52,644 nucleotides of DNA. Source: Candidatus Poribacteria bacterium (lineage in GTDB: Bacteria > Poribacteria > WGA-4E > WGA-3G). The notes under the pieces are model-generated. The model saw only the letters and a program-made list of their open reading frames with translations, ran no database searches and was not told the origin of the DNA. Numbering within the stretch: position 1 is the stretch's first letter; every line of letters begins with the position of its first letter. Of the stretch, positions 25,324-34,055 are shown piece by piece. Where the stretch lies: NCBI GenBank assembly GCA_022827225.1, contig JAJDTJ010000112.1, positions 1 to 52,644 of the forward strand, given 5' to 3'. Position numbers and translations under genes: made by a program.

Positions 25324-25638
25324 TTACGTCTCCGTTTCAGCGGGTGTGTCTGCTGACATGTTTGAGGTATCGATCAGAGAGATAGAATCGACGAGCCCAA
25401 CGATAGCCACATCAACGGGCATCCGTTTTCCGGGGATGACGCTTACGGCATCGCCGCCAGTGACGATGTAGACGATTTCTCCGATCCCGGCATCGTGCAG
25501 GGTATCAACTGCGACGGTCGGTTCAGAGATAGGGTTCCGTTTTTCGTCTAAAGGTTGGATGAGGAGGAGGCGCGTGCCTTCCAAACTCGCGTCTTTCCGC
25601 GTTGCAACGACGGTGCCAATCACTTTTGCTAAATCCAT
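25324..25638 (-). CDS. BMC vertex protein, EutN/CcmL family (copy 1)
   Basis: This second pentameric shell vertex protein has 104 residues: MDLAKVIGTVVATRKDASLE, RLLLIQPLD, VAVDTLHDAGIGEIVYIVTGG and VDVAIVGLVDSISL, plus an acidic tail of about 15 residues. AAGGA lies ten bases upstream of the ATG. It is clearly diverged from copy 2, as are the different BMC-P types found together in planctomycete-type microcompartment loci. The gene follows the sigma-54-dependent regulator after 141 bases that contain a small hairpin. Regulation by that system is plausible but no good -24/-12 promoter was found. Confidence 0.9.
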   Translation of the reverse strand: MDLAKVIGTVVATRKDASLEGTRLLLIQPLDEKRNPISEPTVAVDTLHDAGIGEIVYIVTGGDAVSVIPGKRMPVDVAIVGLVDSISLIDTSNMSADTPAETET

Positions 25639-25752
25639 TTTTTAAATGTTCCTTGCGGTAGTTCAGGTTTCTATTGAGTTTCAACGTGGTTCCATCAAAG
25701 TCAGGTGCTCAAACATTTCATAACACAAGAGGGGTTGGAATTTATCGGACCC

Positions 25753-25767
25753 CCTCGTGAAACGAGG
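25753..25767. terminator. Small hairpin after the response regulator gene
   Basis: CCTCG (25753-25757), loop TGAAA, CGAGG (25763-25767), just beyond the regulator stop on the minus strand. There is no T-run, so the function is uncertain. Confidence 0.35.
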
Positions 25768-25779
25768 CACAGAAGCCAC

Positions 25780-27198
25780 TTATTTTAAAATTTTATATTC
25801 AACAAGTTTTGTATGGAGCGTGTTTCGGTTGATGCCGAGAATATCTGCCGCTTTACTTCGGTTCCCGTTGGTGTGCGCAAGCACGATTTTAAAAAGGGGT
25901 TTCTCAAACATCTCTCGGATTTCGGTATAGAGTTCGCCGAGCGGCGCGTCGGATTCCATGCCCTGTTCAACGTGTGCTTGGAGCAACGCGTGCACCTGAG
26001 CGTCGAGGTTCCCCGGCTCGTTTATAGGTACGGCTTTCTCAAAGATCGTATCAAAGTGTTCTGGTAATAGCATCTGTCCCGAGCACATGACGAGTGCACG
26101 TTTGATGGCGTTTTCTAACTCTCGGACATTGCCGGGCCAATCATAAGCCGTGAGCTGCTTAATGACCTCAGTCGAGATACCGATTTCAGGCAATTGGTAT
26201 TCTTCGACGAACTGACGGGTAAACAGGTCAATGAGTTCAGGGATATCCTCTTTCCGCTCCCGTAGGGGTGGCAGTGAAATGGGAATGACGTTCAAGCGGT
26301 AGTAGAGGTCTTCTCTGAACGCTTTTTGGGTGATTGCGGTTTCCAGACGGCGGTTCGTAGCGGCGATAATACGGACATCAACAGCGTGTGTCGCCGTGCC
26401 GCCTATAGGCTCCACCTCACGTTCTTGGAGGACGCGAAGCAGTTTTGTTTGAACCTCAATCGGGAGTTCACCAATTTCGTCAAGGAAGATTGTCCCACTG
26501 TCAGCCTGTTCAAATTTTCCTTTTCGTGCGCTATGTGCATCGGTATACGCGCCTTTGACGTGCCCGAAAAGTGCGCTCTCAATGAGGTTTGAAGGCATGG
26601 CACCGCAATCAATAACGACGAACGGATTTTGTGAGCGTGGACTGTTTTGATGAATCAATTCAGCGACGAGTTCTTTACCTGTTCCACTTTCACCTAAGAC
26701 GAGGACGGTTTCGTCGCTGACAGCGGCGCGTCCAATCTTGAGGTATACCTCTTGCATCACTGTACTCTGCCCTACCATCTTTCCCTGGCTATCGAACGCC
26801 GGTGATGTTGATGTCTTGAGGTTTTTCGTCTGGTTCGCTGCGTCGGCGGCGCGGGACACGAGACTGATCAACTCCTTCTGATCAATCGGTTTGGTAAGGT
26901 AGCCGTAGGCGCGGCGCTTTGCTGTGTCAATGGCGGTCTGGGTGGTACCGTGCGCTGTGATAATAATAATTGAAGCGGTGCTGTTATGCTGCTGAATGTC
27001 CTCGATTAATTCGAGTCCGTTGGCGTCGCCTAACCAGATATCAAGTAGGATGACATCAATATCTTCCGTTTTAACGCGCGCGAGGGTCTCCGCTCCGTTT
27101 CCAGCTTTGACGGTTTTGTAGCCTACCTTTTCGAGCGTGGCGGCGAGTATGTGTCGTAAACTATCGTCGTCGTCAGCGATAAGCACAAGATTTGACAT
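25780..27198 (-). CDS. Sigma-54-dependent response regulator, NtrC type
   Basis: The ATG at 27198 is chosen because the receiver domain starts there (MSNLVLIADDDD). The frame stays open upstream, but that part overlaps the kinase gene and has no homology pattern. The 472 residues contain a receiver with phosphorylatable Asp53, an AAA+ sigma-54 activation domain with Walker A GESGTGKE (169-176) and FLDEIGELP, and a C-terminal Fis-type helix-turn-helix (NRSKAADILGINRNTLHTKL). The sigma-54 contact loop is GAYTDA (216-221) instead of GAFTGA. The kinase gene lies 97 bases upstream, and two BMC vertex genes follow. Confidence 0.9.
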   Translation of the reverse strand: MSNLVLIADDDDSLRHILAATLEKVGYKTVKAGNGAETLARVKTEDIDVILLDIWLGDANGLELIEDIQQHNSTASIIIITAHGTTQTAIDTAKRRAYGYLTKPIDQKELISLVSRAADAANQTKNLKTSTSPAFDSQGKMVGQSTVMQEVYLKIGRAAVSDETVLVLGESGTGKELVAELIHQNSPRSQNPFVVIDCGAMPSNLIESALFGHVKGAYTDAHSARKGKFEQADSGTIFLDEIGELPIEVQTKLLRVLQEREVEPIGGTATHAVDVRIIAATNRRLETAITQKAFREDLYYRLNVIPISLPPLRERKEDIPELIDLFTRQFVEEYQLPEIGISTEVIKQLTAYDWPGNVRELENAIKRALVMCSGQMLLPEHFDTIFEKAVPINEPGNLDAQVHALLQAHVEQGMESDAPLGELYTEIREMFEKPLFKIVLAHTNGNRSKAADILGINRNTLHTKLVEYKILK

Positions 27199-27295
27199 TT
27201 TCTTAATTTTCCTTGCGGTTCGGTGAGGTGGTTTGATATCTCGACGTGCCTCGCCATCGTGCCGTCTCGGCGCGTTGCTTGGAACTACGGTGTCG

Positions 27296-28870
27296 TTAAT
27301 GCACAGGAAGCGACATGACAAATGCTGTGCCGACTTCAAGATTCGGGTCGACTGTGATGCTCCCGCTGTGTTCGGCAAGGATCTTTTGGCTGATATAAAG
27401 CCCGAGTCCTGTCCCCTTCTGTTTAGTCGTATAAAAAGGATCGAACAACTTCCGAATATCGTCCGGTGGAATGCCGGGTCCGTCATCCTGAACTCGGACA
27501 CGGACAGTTTTCGCTTCCTGTTCATATTTTGTCTGGATTGTCAATGTTCCGCCTGTGCCCATTGCTTCAATAGCGTTATAAAATAGGTTCAGGAGGACTT
27601 GCGTTATGCCGTCTTCGTTTATATTGACTTGTGGACAGCTGGTGTCGTATTGTGTGACGACTTCAATCGCGTGCTGCTCCAATTCGGGACGGCAGATCGC
27701 GAGGCTGTTATCGAGCAATTCGTTTATGTCGGTCTCTTTTGCGAGTTGCATCGCCGGTTTACTGAAAGCGAGTAACTGTTCAACAAATCGGTTCAGTCTG
27801 TCTACCTCTTTGATAATGATCGCAGTATATTCTTTAATCTCTTTTTGAGAGAGTTGTACTTTGTTCGGATCGGTATCGCCTTGTGTCTCTGCGCTCATTT
27901 TGTTGTATTGGAGGAGTTGCGTGCCGAGTCGGATACTCCCCAACGGGTTTCGGACTTCATGTGCGATGGTTCGGACTAACCGTCCGAGGGTCGCCATCCG
28001 TTCTGATTCGACGAGTGCGTCGATTGTCTGTTGGATTTTGACGCGTTGTGCGATGGTCGAGGCGATAATTGTTAGGAGTCGCCGGTCATCCTCTGTTGAA
28101 AATTCGTCTGATGCTTTGTCAATTGTCAATGTTCCGATAACGTGTTCTTCCACAATGATCGGGATACACCAGAAGGCGATTATATCTTTAGATTCGACGC
28201 GTTCTGGCTCGAAGAGTTTAACGGAGCTGCGCGGGCGTCGGGTCTGCGGGACCCCGATCGCTTTGCCCGATGCGAGTACCTGTTTCTGGATGTCTTCCAT
28301 CTGATCATCCGTGCCGCGTTTCATTTCGGCGGGTGTGAGTCCTAAAACGGTTTCTACGGAAGTAATAACCTTGCCATTTTCATAAAGATGCAAAGCACCG
28401 CGGTATATCCCCAACCTTTCGGAGAGAATCTCTATGATGCGCTGAAAGAGTCCTTGTAATTCGAGGTTCGTGTTCGCGGCTTGGCTCACTTCAAAAAGTG
28501 TAGAGATGTCGCGGACCTGTTTTTCTAAATTTGCGTTGACGCTGTGAATCTCCTGTATCTCTTCGGCACCGCTGCGGCGCTGGCTCTGGAGCTGCCGGAT
28601 GACATGGATGATACCGGACACAAGAAACGGGTAGAGCATCGCGATGATGATGTTCGATGCGCGTGTCGGATAGTGGAAAACATATATCCAATTCGCCACG
28701 GCTGTGAGCCCGAACAGCAGGTTTTGTTCGCGCGGACGCGTATAGATAACTGCCAGAATCATCATCCCGTAGTAGCAGTGGCTCAGTGCCAAATAGTACG
28801 CCTGCATCTGGAACAGATGTACACCAATATTAATAAGAAGGACGAGCAGTGCCAAGAAGAATGTTAGCAT
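27296..28870 (-). CDS. Membrane sensor histidine kinase with GAF domain
   Basis: The ATG at 28870 opens directly into hydrophobic segments. An earlier in-frame ATG would add residues encoded by an intergenic repeat and is rejected. About four membrane spans (residues 1-110) are followed by a coiled coil, a GAF domain (about 130-285), and a HisKA domain with H304 in HEVRNPLGS. The ATPase domain has NLFYNAIEAM, DDGPGIPPDD and GTGLGLYIS. The signal sensed is unknown. It sits upstream of the NtrC-type regulator as its likely partner, and its start lies 33 bases after the end of hisH. Confidence 0.9.
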   Translation of the reverse strand: MLTFFLALLVLLINIGVHLFQMQAYYLALSHCYYGMMILAVIYTRPREQNLLFGLTAVANWIYVFHYPTRASNIIIAMLYPFLVSGIIHVIRQLQSQRRSGAEEIQEIHSVNANLEKQVRDISTLFEVSQAANTNLELQGLFQRIIEILSERLGIYRGALHLYENGKVITSVETVLGLTPAEMKRGTDDQMEDIQKQVLASGKAIGVPQTRRPRSSVKLFEPERVESKDIIAFWCIPIIVEEHVIGTLTIDKASDEFSTEDDRRLLTIIASTIAQRVKIQQTIDALVESERMATLGRLVRTIAHEVRNPLGSIRLGTQLLQYNKMSAETQGDTDPNKVQLSQKEIKEYTAIIIKEVDRLNRFVEQLLAFSKPAMQLAKETDINELLDNSLAICRPELEQHAIEVVTQYDTSCPQVNINEDGITQVLLNLFYNAIEAMGTGGTLTIQTKYEQEAKTVRVRVQDDGPGIPPDDIRKLFDPFYTTKQKGTGLGLYISQKILAEHSGSITVDPNLEVGTAFVMSLPVH

Positions 28871-28902
28871 TTTTTCGGCTGTCAGCAATCGGCAATCAGC
28901 CA

Positions 28903-29523
28903 TCAGAGGTTTAGAAAATTGTTGAGCATCTTTAATCCGACGCGTCCGCTTTTTTCGAGGTGGAACTGTGTGGCAATGAGGTTATCGTGTGCAATCGCAC
29001 TGCAGAATTCGAGTCCATACTTGGTTTTTCCGATCACGATGTCCAGTGCCTCTGGAACAGGATAATAGGAGTTGACGAAATAGAAATGCGCAGGATTCGG
29101 TACGTCTGCGAAGATGGGGTGCGATTGCGTCTGATAGACTTCATTCCACCCGATTTGCGGGACTTTTAACGTTTCGGTTTGCGTCTCTATATCAGTCGCT
29201 GGATATTTTTTCACCTGTCCGGGTAATAGACCGAGGCATTCGGCATCCTCTTCTTCACTGTGTTCAAAGAGGATCTGGATACCGATACAGATACCGAGCA
29301 TCGGTTTTCCAGACTGGTAGCAGTCTGTCAGCACCTGGTTTAGTCCGCGTTTCTGTAGCGTTTGCATTGTGGCTTTCGCGGCACCGACTCCTGGGAAAAT
29401 GACGCGCTCCGCTGCGAGGATCATTTCAGGAGCAGAGGTGATTTGGTTCTTATAGCCGAGGTATGTCAACGCACGCGCAACGCTTGTGAGATTGCCTGCG
29501 TCGTAATCTATAATTGCAATCAT
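28903..29523 (-). CDS. hisH: Imidazole glycerol phosphate synthase, glutamine amidotransferase subunit
   Basis: HisH hydrolyses glutamine and passes ammonia to HisF in histidine biosynthesis. The 206 residues fit the family. MIAIIDYDAGNLTSVARAL is the standard start, the nucleophile is Cys79 in GICIGIQ (usual GICLGMQ), and the catalytic His-Glu pair is in ATQFHLEKSG, where the usual Pro after His is Leu. No other his gene is nearby, so the gene is separated from its pathway. It lies between ribH and the sensor kinase on the same strand. Confidence 0.93.
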   Translation of the reverse strand: MIAIIDYDAGNLTSVARALTYLGYKNQITSAPEMILAAERVIFPGVGAAKATMQTLQKRGLNQVLTDCYQSGKPMLGICIGIQILFEHSEEEDAECLGLLPGQVKKYPATDIETQTETLKVPQIGWNEVYQTQSHPIFADVPNPAHFYFVNSYYPVPEALDIVIGKTKYGLEFCSAIAHDNLIATQFHLEKSGRVGLKMLNNFLNL

Positions 29524-29524
29524 A

Positions 29525-29627
29525 TTTTTATAGTTAATAGTTAACAGTTTTCAGTTAAGAGATCGTTGTGTCGGTTGCGACCGATTGTCAACACCACACG
29601 AGCGCCTGACAACCGATAACTGATAAT
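29525..29627. repeat. Palindromic word repeat between ribH and hisH
   Basis: Arms made of AGTTAATAGTTAACAG and CCGATAACTGATAAT words flank a short centre, as at 6706-6805. The element spans the whole spacer upstream of hisH, and no Shine-Dalgarno sequence is visible. Confidence 0.5.
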
Positions 29628-30107
29628 TTAGGTGATAGCTTTGTCAACCGCCTTATAGAGGTTAACGGTCTCGATTCCGGCGGTGGCGGCTTCAGAACCT
29701 TTGTTGCCTGCCTTGATACCGGCGCGTTCGAGTGCCTGCTCTATGGTATCTGTCGTGATGACCCCGTAGATGACGGGGATCCCCGTGTCACTTGATAAAT
29801 GTGCAATGCCCTTCGCGCTTTCGGCGGCGACGTAATCAAAATGTGGTGTCGCCCCTCGGATAACTGCCCCGAGACAGAGAACAGCATCATATTTTTTGCT
29901 TTCGGCAAGACGTTTGGCGACTCCCGGAATCTCAAAGGCACCGGGTGTCCAAAACACATCAACGGTATCTAAGTCAACACCGTGCCGTTTTAGGGCATCT
30001 AATGCCCCGGCAAGGAGTTTTTCGGTGACAAAACTGTTGAATCGGCTGACGACAATGCCGAATGTGAGACCTTCACCGAGAAGGTGTCCTTCGTAGACGT
30101 TTGGCAT
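29628..30107 (-). CDS. ribH: 6,7-dimethyl-8-ribityllumazine synthase
   Basis: Lumazine synthase condenses the pyrimidine from RibD with the dihydroxybutanone phosphate made by RibBA. The 159 residues carry the standard motifs: [56 protein letters not shown] and GNKGSEAA. It is the last gene of the rib series ribD-ribE-ribBA-ribH. About 185 bases of repeats separate it from ribBA. Confidence 0.95.
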   Translation of the reverse strand: MPNVYEGHLLGEGLTFGIVVSRFNSFVTEKLLAGALDALKRHGVDLDTVDVFWTPGAFEIPGVAKRLAESKKYDAVLCLGAVIRGATPHFDYVAAESAKGIAHLSSDTGIPVIYGVITTDTIEQALERAGIKAGNKGSEAATAGIETVNLYKAVDKAIT

Positions 30108-30109
30108 AG

Positions 30110-30290
30110 TTTTTATAGTTATCGGTTATCAGAAGATGGGTTATAAGTTAAGAGGTTATAAGTGGTTGGTTAAGAGGGATTAGACATCATCTAAACCTCT
30201 CTTAACTAAAAACCAAAAGATTTTTTCGCAGGAAAAATCGCACCAACAACCTCTGAACCAAGCAATTGTTAACTGATAACTTCCCTATTC
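30110..30290. repeat. Word repeats plus hairpin element between ribBA and ribH
   Basis: TTATAAGTTAAGAGGTTATAAGTGGTTGG-type words are followed by hairpin 30219-30239: GATTTTTTC (30219-30227), loop GCA, GGAAAAATC (30231-30239). The flanks AAAA and GCAC resemble the hairpins at 174, 4089 and 6669. The stem again differs in sequence but pairs, with one G-T wobble. Confidence 0.5.
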
Positions 30291-30291
30291 T

Positions 30292-31524
30292 TTATTCCTC
30301 GTCGAGGAGGAGGTGTCCGAGTTTGGAACGTTTTGTTTCTAAATATGTGCGGTTAAAGGAGTTCGGTTTGGTTTGCAGCGGGATACGCTCGACGATTTCG
30401 AGACCGTAACCGTCTAATCCTCTGACTTTCTGCGGGTTGTTTGTCATCAGTCGCATCTGTCGAACCCCTAAATCGGCTAATATCTGTGCGCCGATGCCGT
30501 AATCACGTAAGTCGGCGGGGTAGCCGAGGTGTTCGTTGGCTTCAACGGTATCCAATCCGTCGTTGTCCTGTAATTGATAGGCGCGCAGTTTCCCTTTGAG
30601 CCCCATTCCTCTGCCTTCCTGGCGCATATAGAGGAGTACGCCTCTGCCTTCCTTCTCAATGGTCTGCAAAGCGATTTCGAGTTGTTCGCCACAATCGCAT
30701 CTGAGTGAACCGAAGACGTCGCCTGTCAGGCATTGCGAATGTACACGTACTAATATTGGGGCTGCGTGGGCAATATCGCCTTTTGTGAGTGCCATGTGCG
30801 TCTTATCTGTCTCGACGTTTTCACCGTCTGTATCTGTGCTTTCGTAGGCGTAAAGTTTGAATTCCCCGTGTGCAGTCGGTATATCGGCGGTTGCGACGCG
30901 CCGGATGAGTGTCTCCGTCTGCCGGCGGTATGCGATGAGGTCAGAGATGGTGATAATCTTGAGTTGGTGTTTGGCGGCGAATTCCATGAGTTCGGGGACG
31001 CGTGCCATACTCCCGTCGTCGTTGAGTATCTCACAGAGGACCCCTGCCGGATATAACCCTGCCATCCGTGCCAGATCGACTGTGGCTTCGGTATGTCCTG
31101 CGCGTCGGAGAACGCCTCCAGGTTTCGCGTCTAATGGGAAGATGTGCCCGGGTCGGACGAAGTCTGAGGGTACGGCATCTGCGTCAACAAATTTCTGGAT
31201 GGTGTATGCGCGTTCCTGTGCGGAGATACCGGTCGTTACCTCTTTCGCGTCAATCGTGACGGTGAACGCAGTCTGCATCTGTGCCGTGTTAGACGCGACC
31301 ATCGGTTGGAGTTCGAGTTCAGCGAGCCGTTCCGAACAGGTGGGTAGGCATATCAACCCCCTGCCGTGTGTCGCCATGAAATTAATGGTCTCTGCCGTTA
31401 CTTTTTCAGCCGCCATGATGAGATCGCCTTCGTTCTCACGGTCGGGTTCATCAACGACGATAATCAATTCTCCGTTTTTGATGGCAGCGAGTGCTTCAGG
31501 AATGGTATTAAAATTGTTTGGCAT
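30292..31524 (-). CDS. ribBA: Bifunctional DHBP synthase / GTP cyclohydrolase II
   Basis: The N-terminal domain (1-200) makes 3,4-dihydroxy-2-butanone 4-phosphate from ribulose 5-phosphate; [17 protein letters not shown] is its acidic active-site loop. The C-terminal domain (about 205-400) is GTP cyclohydrolase II, with zinc cysteines in [19 protein letters not shown] and the [20 protein letters not shown] segment. The ATG at 31524 gives 410 residues, the usual length. A longer frame reaches 31605, but its extra codons come from an intergenic repeat. It lies between ribE and ribH. Confidence 0.95.
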   Translation of the reverse strand: MPNNFNTIPEALAAIKNGELIIVVDEPDRENEGDLIMAAEKVTAETINFMATHGRGLICLPTCSERLAELELQPMVASNTAQMQTAFTVTIDAKEVTTGISAQERAYTIQKFVDADAVPSDFVRPGHIFPLDAKPGGVLRRAGHTEATVDLARMAGLYPAGVLCEILNDDGSMARVPELMEFAAKHQLKIITISDLIAYRRQTETLIRRVATADIPTAHGEFKLYAYESTDTDGENVETDKTHMALTKGDIAHAAPILVRVHSQCLTGDVFGSLRCDCGEQLEIALQTIEKEGRGVLLYMRQEGRGMGLKGKLRAYQLQDNDGLDTVEANEHLGYPADLRDYGIGAQILADLGVRQMRLMTNNPQKVRGLDGYGLEIVERIPLQTKPNSFNRTYLETKRSKLGHLLLDEE

Positions 31525-31525
31525 A

Positions 31526-31707
31526 ATGGCTATCGGCAAATTGGCTATCAGCAGTCGGCTATCGGCTTTCAGCAAGAATGGCTTTTGGCTATCGGCTTTC
31601 AGCAATGAGAGGTTTTGATTAAACTAACCGCTCTTGCTGACGGCTGACGGCTGATTGCTAATTCGCTCTTTGCTGACGGCTGTCGGCTGTCGGCTGACAA
31701 CTATTGG
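31526..31707. repeat. GGCTATCGGC / GCTGACGGCTG palindromic repeat
   Basis: Words such as GGCTATCGGCTTTCAGCAA on one arm and TTGCTGACGGCTGACGGCTG on the other form a large imperfect hairpin spanning the ribE-ribBA spacer. The same words occur at 28872-28900, 34090-34125, 45222-45262 and 46421-46485. Confidence 0.6.
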
Positions 31708-32379
31708 CTATTCAATATAGCCGTGTTTCGCTAAAAAACTTAGATTAAGTGTCTCGGAAGTGGGGTGTTCAGTCCAACCTTCCTCCGAGTTTCTGTTATT
31801 GAGAAGCGTTTCGATATAACGGGCAACGATGTCAACTTCAAGATTGACGTTGGCACCGACCCGTTTTTTCCCTAAAGTTGTGACCTGTTTCGTGTGCGGG
31901 ATCAAGGCGACCTCAAAGGTGTCTGCATGCACATTTGATACGGTTAGACTGATACCGTCAACGGTGACGGAACCTTTGTATGCGATGTACCGTCTGATGT
32001 TGCTGTGCATCGTTACCCGCATCAAAGAGGCATCACCTTCGTCTTTCCATCCAGAGATTGTCGCCACTTCGTCTACGTGTCCGAGCACGAGGTGTCCGCC
32101 TAATCTGTCATTTAACCGGAGTGGACGTTCAAGGTTAACCTGATCCCCGACTTTACGTTCTCCTAATGTAGTGCGGCGTAGCGTCTCGGCGGATATATCA
32201 GCGGCAAATGTCTCCGGTGTCAACGTACGGATGGTAAGACAAACCCCATCAACAGCGATACTGTCCCCGATTCCAGCGTCGGTGAGAACGTCCCTCGCCT
32301 GAATTTCGAGGGTGGCACCTTCGGACAGATGCCGGATATTTCTGATAGTGCCGAGTGCTTCAACGATTCCGGTAAACAT
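31708..32379 (-). CDS. ribE: Riboflavin synthase, alpha chain
   Basis: The enzyme dismutates two lumazines to riboflavin. The start MFTGIVEALGTI is the invariant family N-terminus and fixes the ATG at 32379; an upstream in-frame extension inside ribD is rejected. Two similar barrel domains are visible, with GVCLTIRTLTPETFAADISAETLRRTTLG in the first and GISLTVSNVHADTFEVALIPHT in the second. It has 223 residues. It starts one base after the ribD stop, with AAGGG upstream, so the two genes are coupled. Confidence 0.95.
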   Translation of the reverse strand: MFTGIVEALGTIRNIRHLSEGATLEIQARDVLTDAGIGDSIAVDGVCLTIRTLTPETFAADISAETLRRTTLGERKVGDQVNLERPLRLNDRLGGHLVLGHVDEVATISGWKDEGDASLMRVTMHSNIRRYIAYKGSVTVDGISLTVSNVHADTFEVALIPHTKQVTTLGKKRVGANVNLEVDIVARYIETLLNNRNSEEGWTEHPTSETLNLSFLAKHGYIE

Positions 32380-32380
32380 A

Positions 32381-33481
32381 CTACAGATACCCTTGAATGA
32401 GGAAATCGGTACCGGGCATCGGTGTGACCTGGATGCGTCGCAAGTGCGGCACATCACTAAGATTCGGGAACCCGTCGCCGCCGATGGGTCCCGGTGCATT
32501 CCGTCCACCGATGATTTTAGGTGCGATAAAGCACATCACCTTATCAACGATTCCTGCTGCGATAGCGGATGCGTTGATTTCGCCGCCGCCTTCTATGAGG
32601 ACGCTTGTTATCTCACGTCTGCCCAATATTTCCATCAATCCCTTAAAACAGACTTTGCGATCTGTTGTTGGCACGGTTACGATTTCTGCGCCTGCATTTT
32701 GGAGTGCCACCACGTTTTCAGGGGGCGCGTCGGGCGTTACAGCGATGATGACGCCTGCCTCGCTCTCGGCGTTAAAAATGCGTGCGTCTGTAGGTATTCT
32801 CGCGTATGAATCCAGCACAATTCGGATCGCGTCTTGTCCATGTCGATTTTGAAGTCGTGTCGTCAATGCCGGGTTATCACGTTCGACGGTGCCTCTACCG
32901 ACGAGGATCGCATCTACTTCGTCCCGCACCTCATGTCCGCGCTGCCGCGATGCCTCGGATGTAATCCATTGCGATTCCCCGGAAACGGTTGCTATCTTCC
33001 CATCGAGGCTCATAGCGGTCTTAAGGATAACAAACGGCACGCCGGTTTGGATGTATTTCCTATAGATTTCGTTTAAGTCGGCTGCTGCCTGCTCACATAA
33101 ACCCACGTGGACGTGAAGACCTGCTTCTTTAAGTTGACGAACACCTTTCCCCGCGACCTTCGGGTTCGGATCGACTTCAGCGATGTGTACCTCAGTGATA
33201 CCTGCGTTAATGAGTGCATCTGTGCAAGGCGGCGTGCGTCCCCAATGGCAACACGGCTCAAGGGTTACGTAAAGCGTCGCGCCTCTGGCGTTCTCGCCTG
33301 CGGCGTTGAGTGCATGGACTTCAGCGTGCGGGGTCCCCGCTTTTCGGTGATAACCTTCACCGATCACCTGACCGTCTTTGACAACAACGGCACCGACAAG
33401 CGGATTGGGACTGGTGCGCCCCGTTGCTCGCCTTGCTAAATCAAGGGCGCGTCGCATAAAGGCTACATGTGCTTCGTCCAT
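32381..33481 (-). CDS. ribD: Riboflavin biosynthesis deaminase/reductase
   Basis: RibD carries out the second and third steps of the pyrimidine branch. The deaminase domain has the zinc motif HAEVHAL and PCCHWGRTPPC. The reductase domain begins around residue 145 with FVILKTAMSLDGKIAT and continues with ITSEASRQRGHEVRDEVDAILVG and VLIEGGGEINASA. At 366 residues it has the normal bifunctional length. A sigma-70-like promoter lies about 40-65 bases upstream. No FMN riboswitch is visible in the short leader. Confidence 0.95.
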   Translation of the reverse strand: MDEAHVAFMRRALDLARRATGRTSPNPLVGAVVVKDGQVIGEGYHRKAGTPHAEVHALNAAGENARGATLYVTLEPCCHWGRTPPCTDALINAGITEVHIAEVDPNPKVAGKGVRQLKEAGLHVHVGLCEQAAADLNEIYRKYIQTGVPFVILKTAMSLDGKIATVSGESQWITSEASRQRGHEVRDEVDAILVGRGTVERDNPALTTRLQNRHGQDAIRIVLDSYARIPTDARIFNAESEAGVIIAVTPDAPPENVVALQNAGAEIVTVPTTDRKVCFKGLMEILGRREITSVLIEGGGEINASAIAAGIVDKVMCFIAPKIIGGRNAPGPIGGDGFPNLSDVPHLRRIQVTPMPGTDFLIQGYL

Positions 33482-33519
33482 AACGATATGTTACCCACAC
33501 CGGATGTCTGTTTCTACAT

Positions 33520-33547
33520 AGTATATCATATTTGCCTTAGAAATCAA
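33520..33547 (-). promoter_or_regulatory. Sigma-70 promoter of the rib series
   Basis: On the minus strand TTGATT (33547-33542), a 16-base spacer and TATACT (33525-33520), about 38 bases before the ribD ATG. The leader is too short for an FMN riboswitch. Confidence 0.6.
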
Positions 33548-33557
33548 AAACATTTCT

Positions 33558-34049
33558 TTACAGTTCCGCCACAGCCTTCAAAGATTCGAGGATTTCTGAC
33601 TGTTCGACGAGATCGAATTGATGCGTGCCGATATACATATATCTGATAATCCCGGTTTTGTCAATAATAAAGGTTGCTGGACGAGCAATGTTGTATGCCT
33701 CCAAACTCAGCCAGTGATAGACCCCGTATTGTTTGATGACCTCGCGCGTCTTGTCGACCAATAGCGGGAATGTGATCCCATTTTTTTCGACAAAGCCTCG
33801 GAGTTCACGGGGCCACTGTCCGGCGATGGCGAGCGGCGTGGCGGTGTACATTTCATAAACCGCGATATTCTCCTGTACTGCCGACAACTGGCGGCGACTG
33901 TTCGGTCACCATGTGCCTCGGAAGAAGGTGAGAACGACGTGTTGCGCGTTCTGGTACGCCTCAAGCGAGACATTTTTCCGCTGATGCGACGGGAGCGTGA
34001 ATACCGGTGCGGTATCACCGATGTTGAGAATCTTGTTCTTGCGTGGCAT
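33558..34049 (-). CDS. Peroxiredoxin-like protein with in-frame TGA at the catalytic cysteine (candidate selenoprotein)
   Basis: Read through one TGA, the frame from the ATG at 34049 encodes 163 residues of an AhpC/TSA-type peroxiredoxin. It has GDTAPVFTLPSH, VVLTFFRGTW, then TGA (33908-33906, residue 48), then PNSRRQLS, FPLLVDKTREVIKQYGVY and RPATFIIDKTGIIRYMYIG. The TGA falls exactly on the peroxidatic cysteine of the RGxWCPxC motif, and the second Cys of that motif is Ser. There is no other frame break. The RNA after TGA can form a GCCG/CGGC stem with an 8-base loop CCAGTTGT starting about 15 bases downstream, as in a bacterial SECIS. Selenocysteine insertion is inferred. The alternatives are a point mutation or a sequencing error. 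No sel genes are in the window. Confidence 0.65.
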
Positions 34050-34055
34050 GTGCCT

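Noticed and set aside
25640..25780. Sigma-54 promoter upstream of the BMC vertex genes
   Set aside because: TGGAACCACGTTGAA is the best match, but the GG to TTG spacing is one base short and the -12 GC is missing.
27199..27525. 109-residue N-terminal extension of the NtrC-type regulator
   Set aside because: It lies antiparallel in no family pattern, overlaps the kinase 3' end, and the receiver domain begins exactly at the ATG at 27198.
31525..31605. N-terminal extension of RibBA, and similar extensions for the kinase and RibE
   Set aside because: The extra codons come from intergenic repeats or from the upstream gene, and family N-termini match the internal ATGs.
33482..33560. FMN riboswitch upstream of the rib genes
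   Set aside because: The leader is only about 30 bases and none of the conserved RFN motifs were seen here or in the ribBA and ribH spacers.
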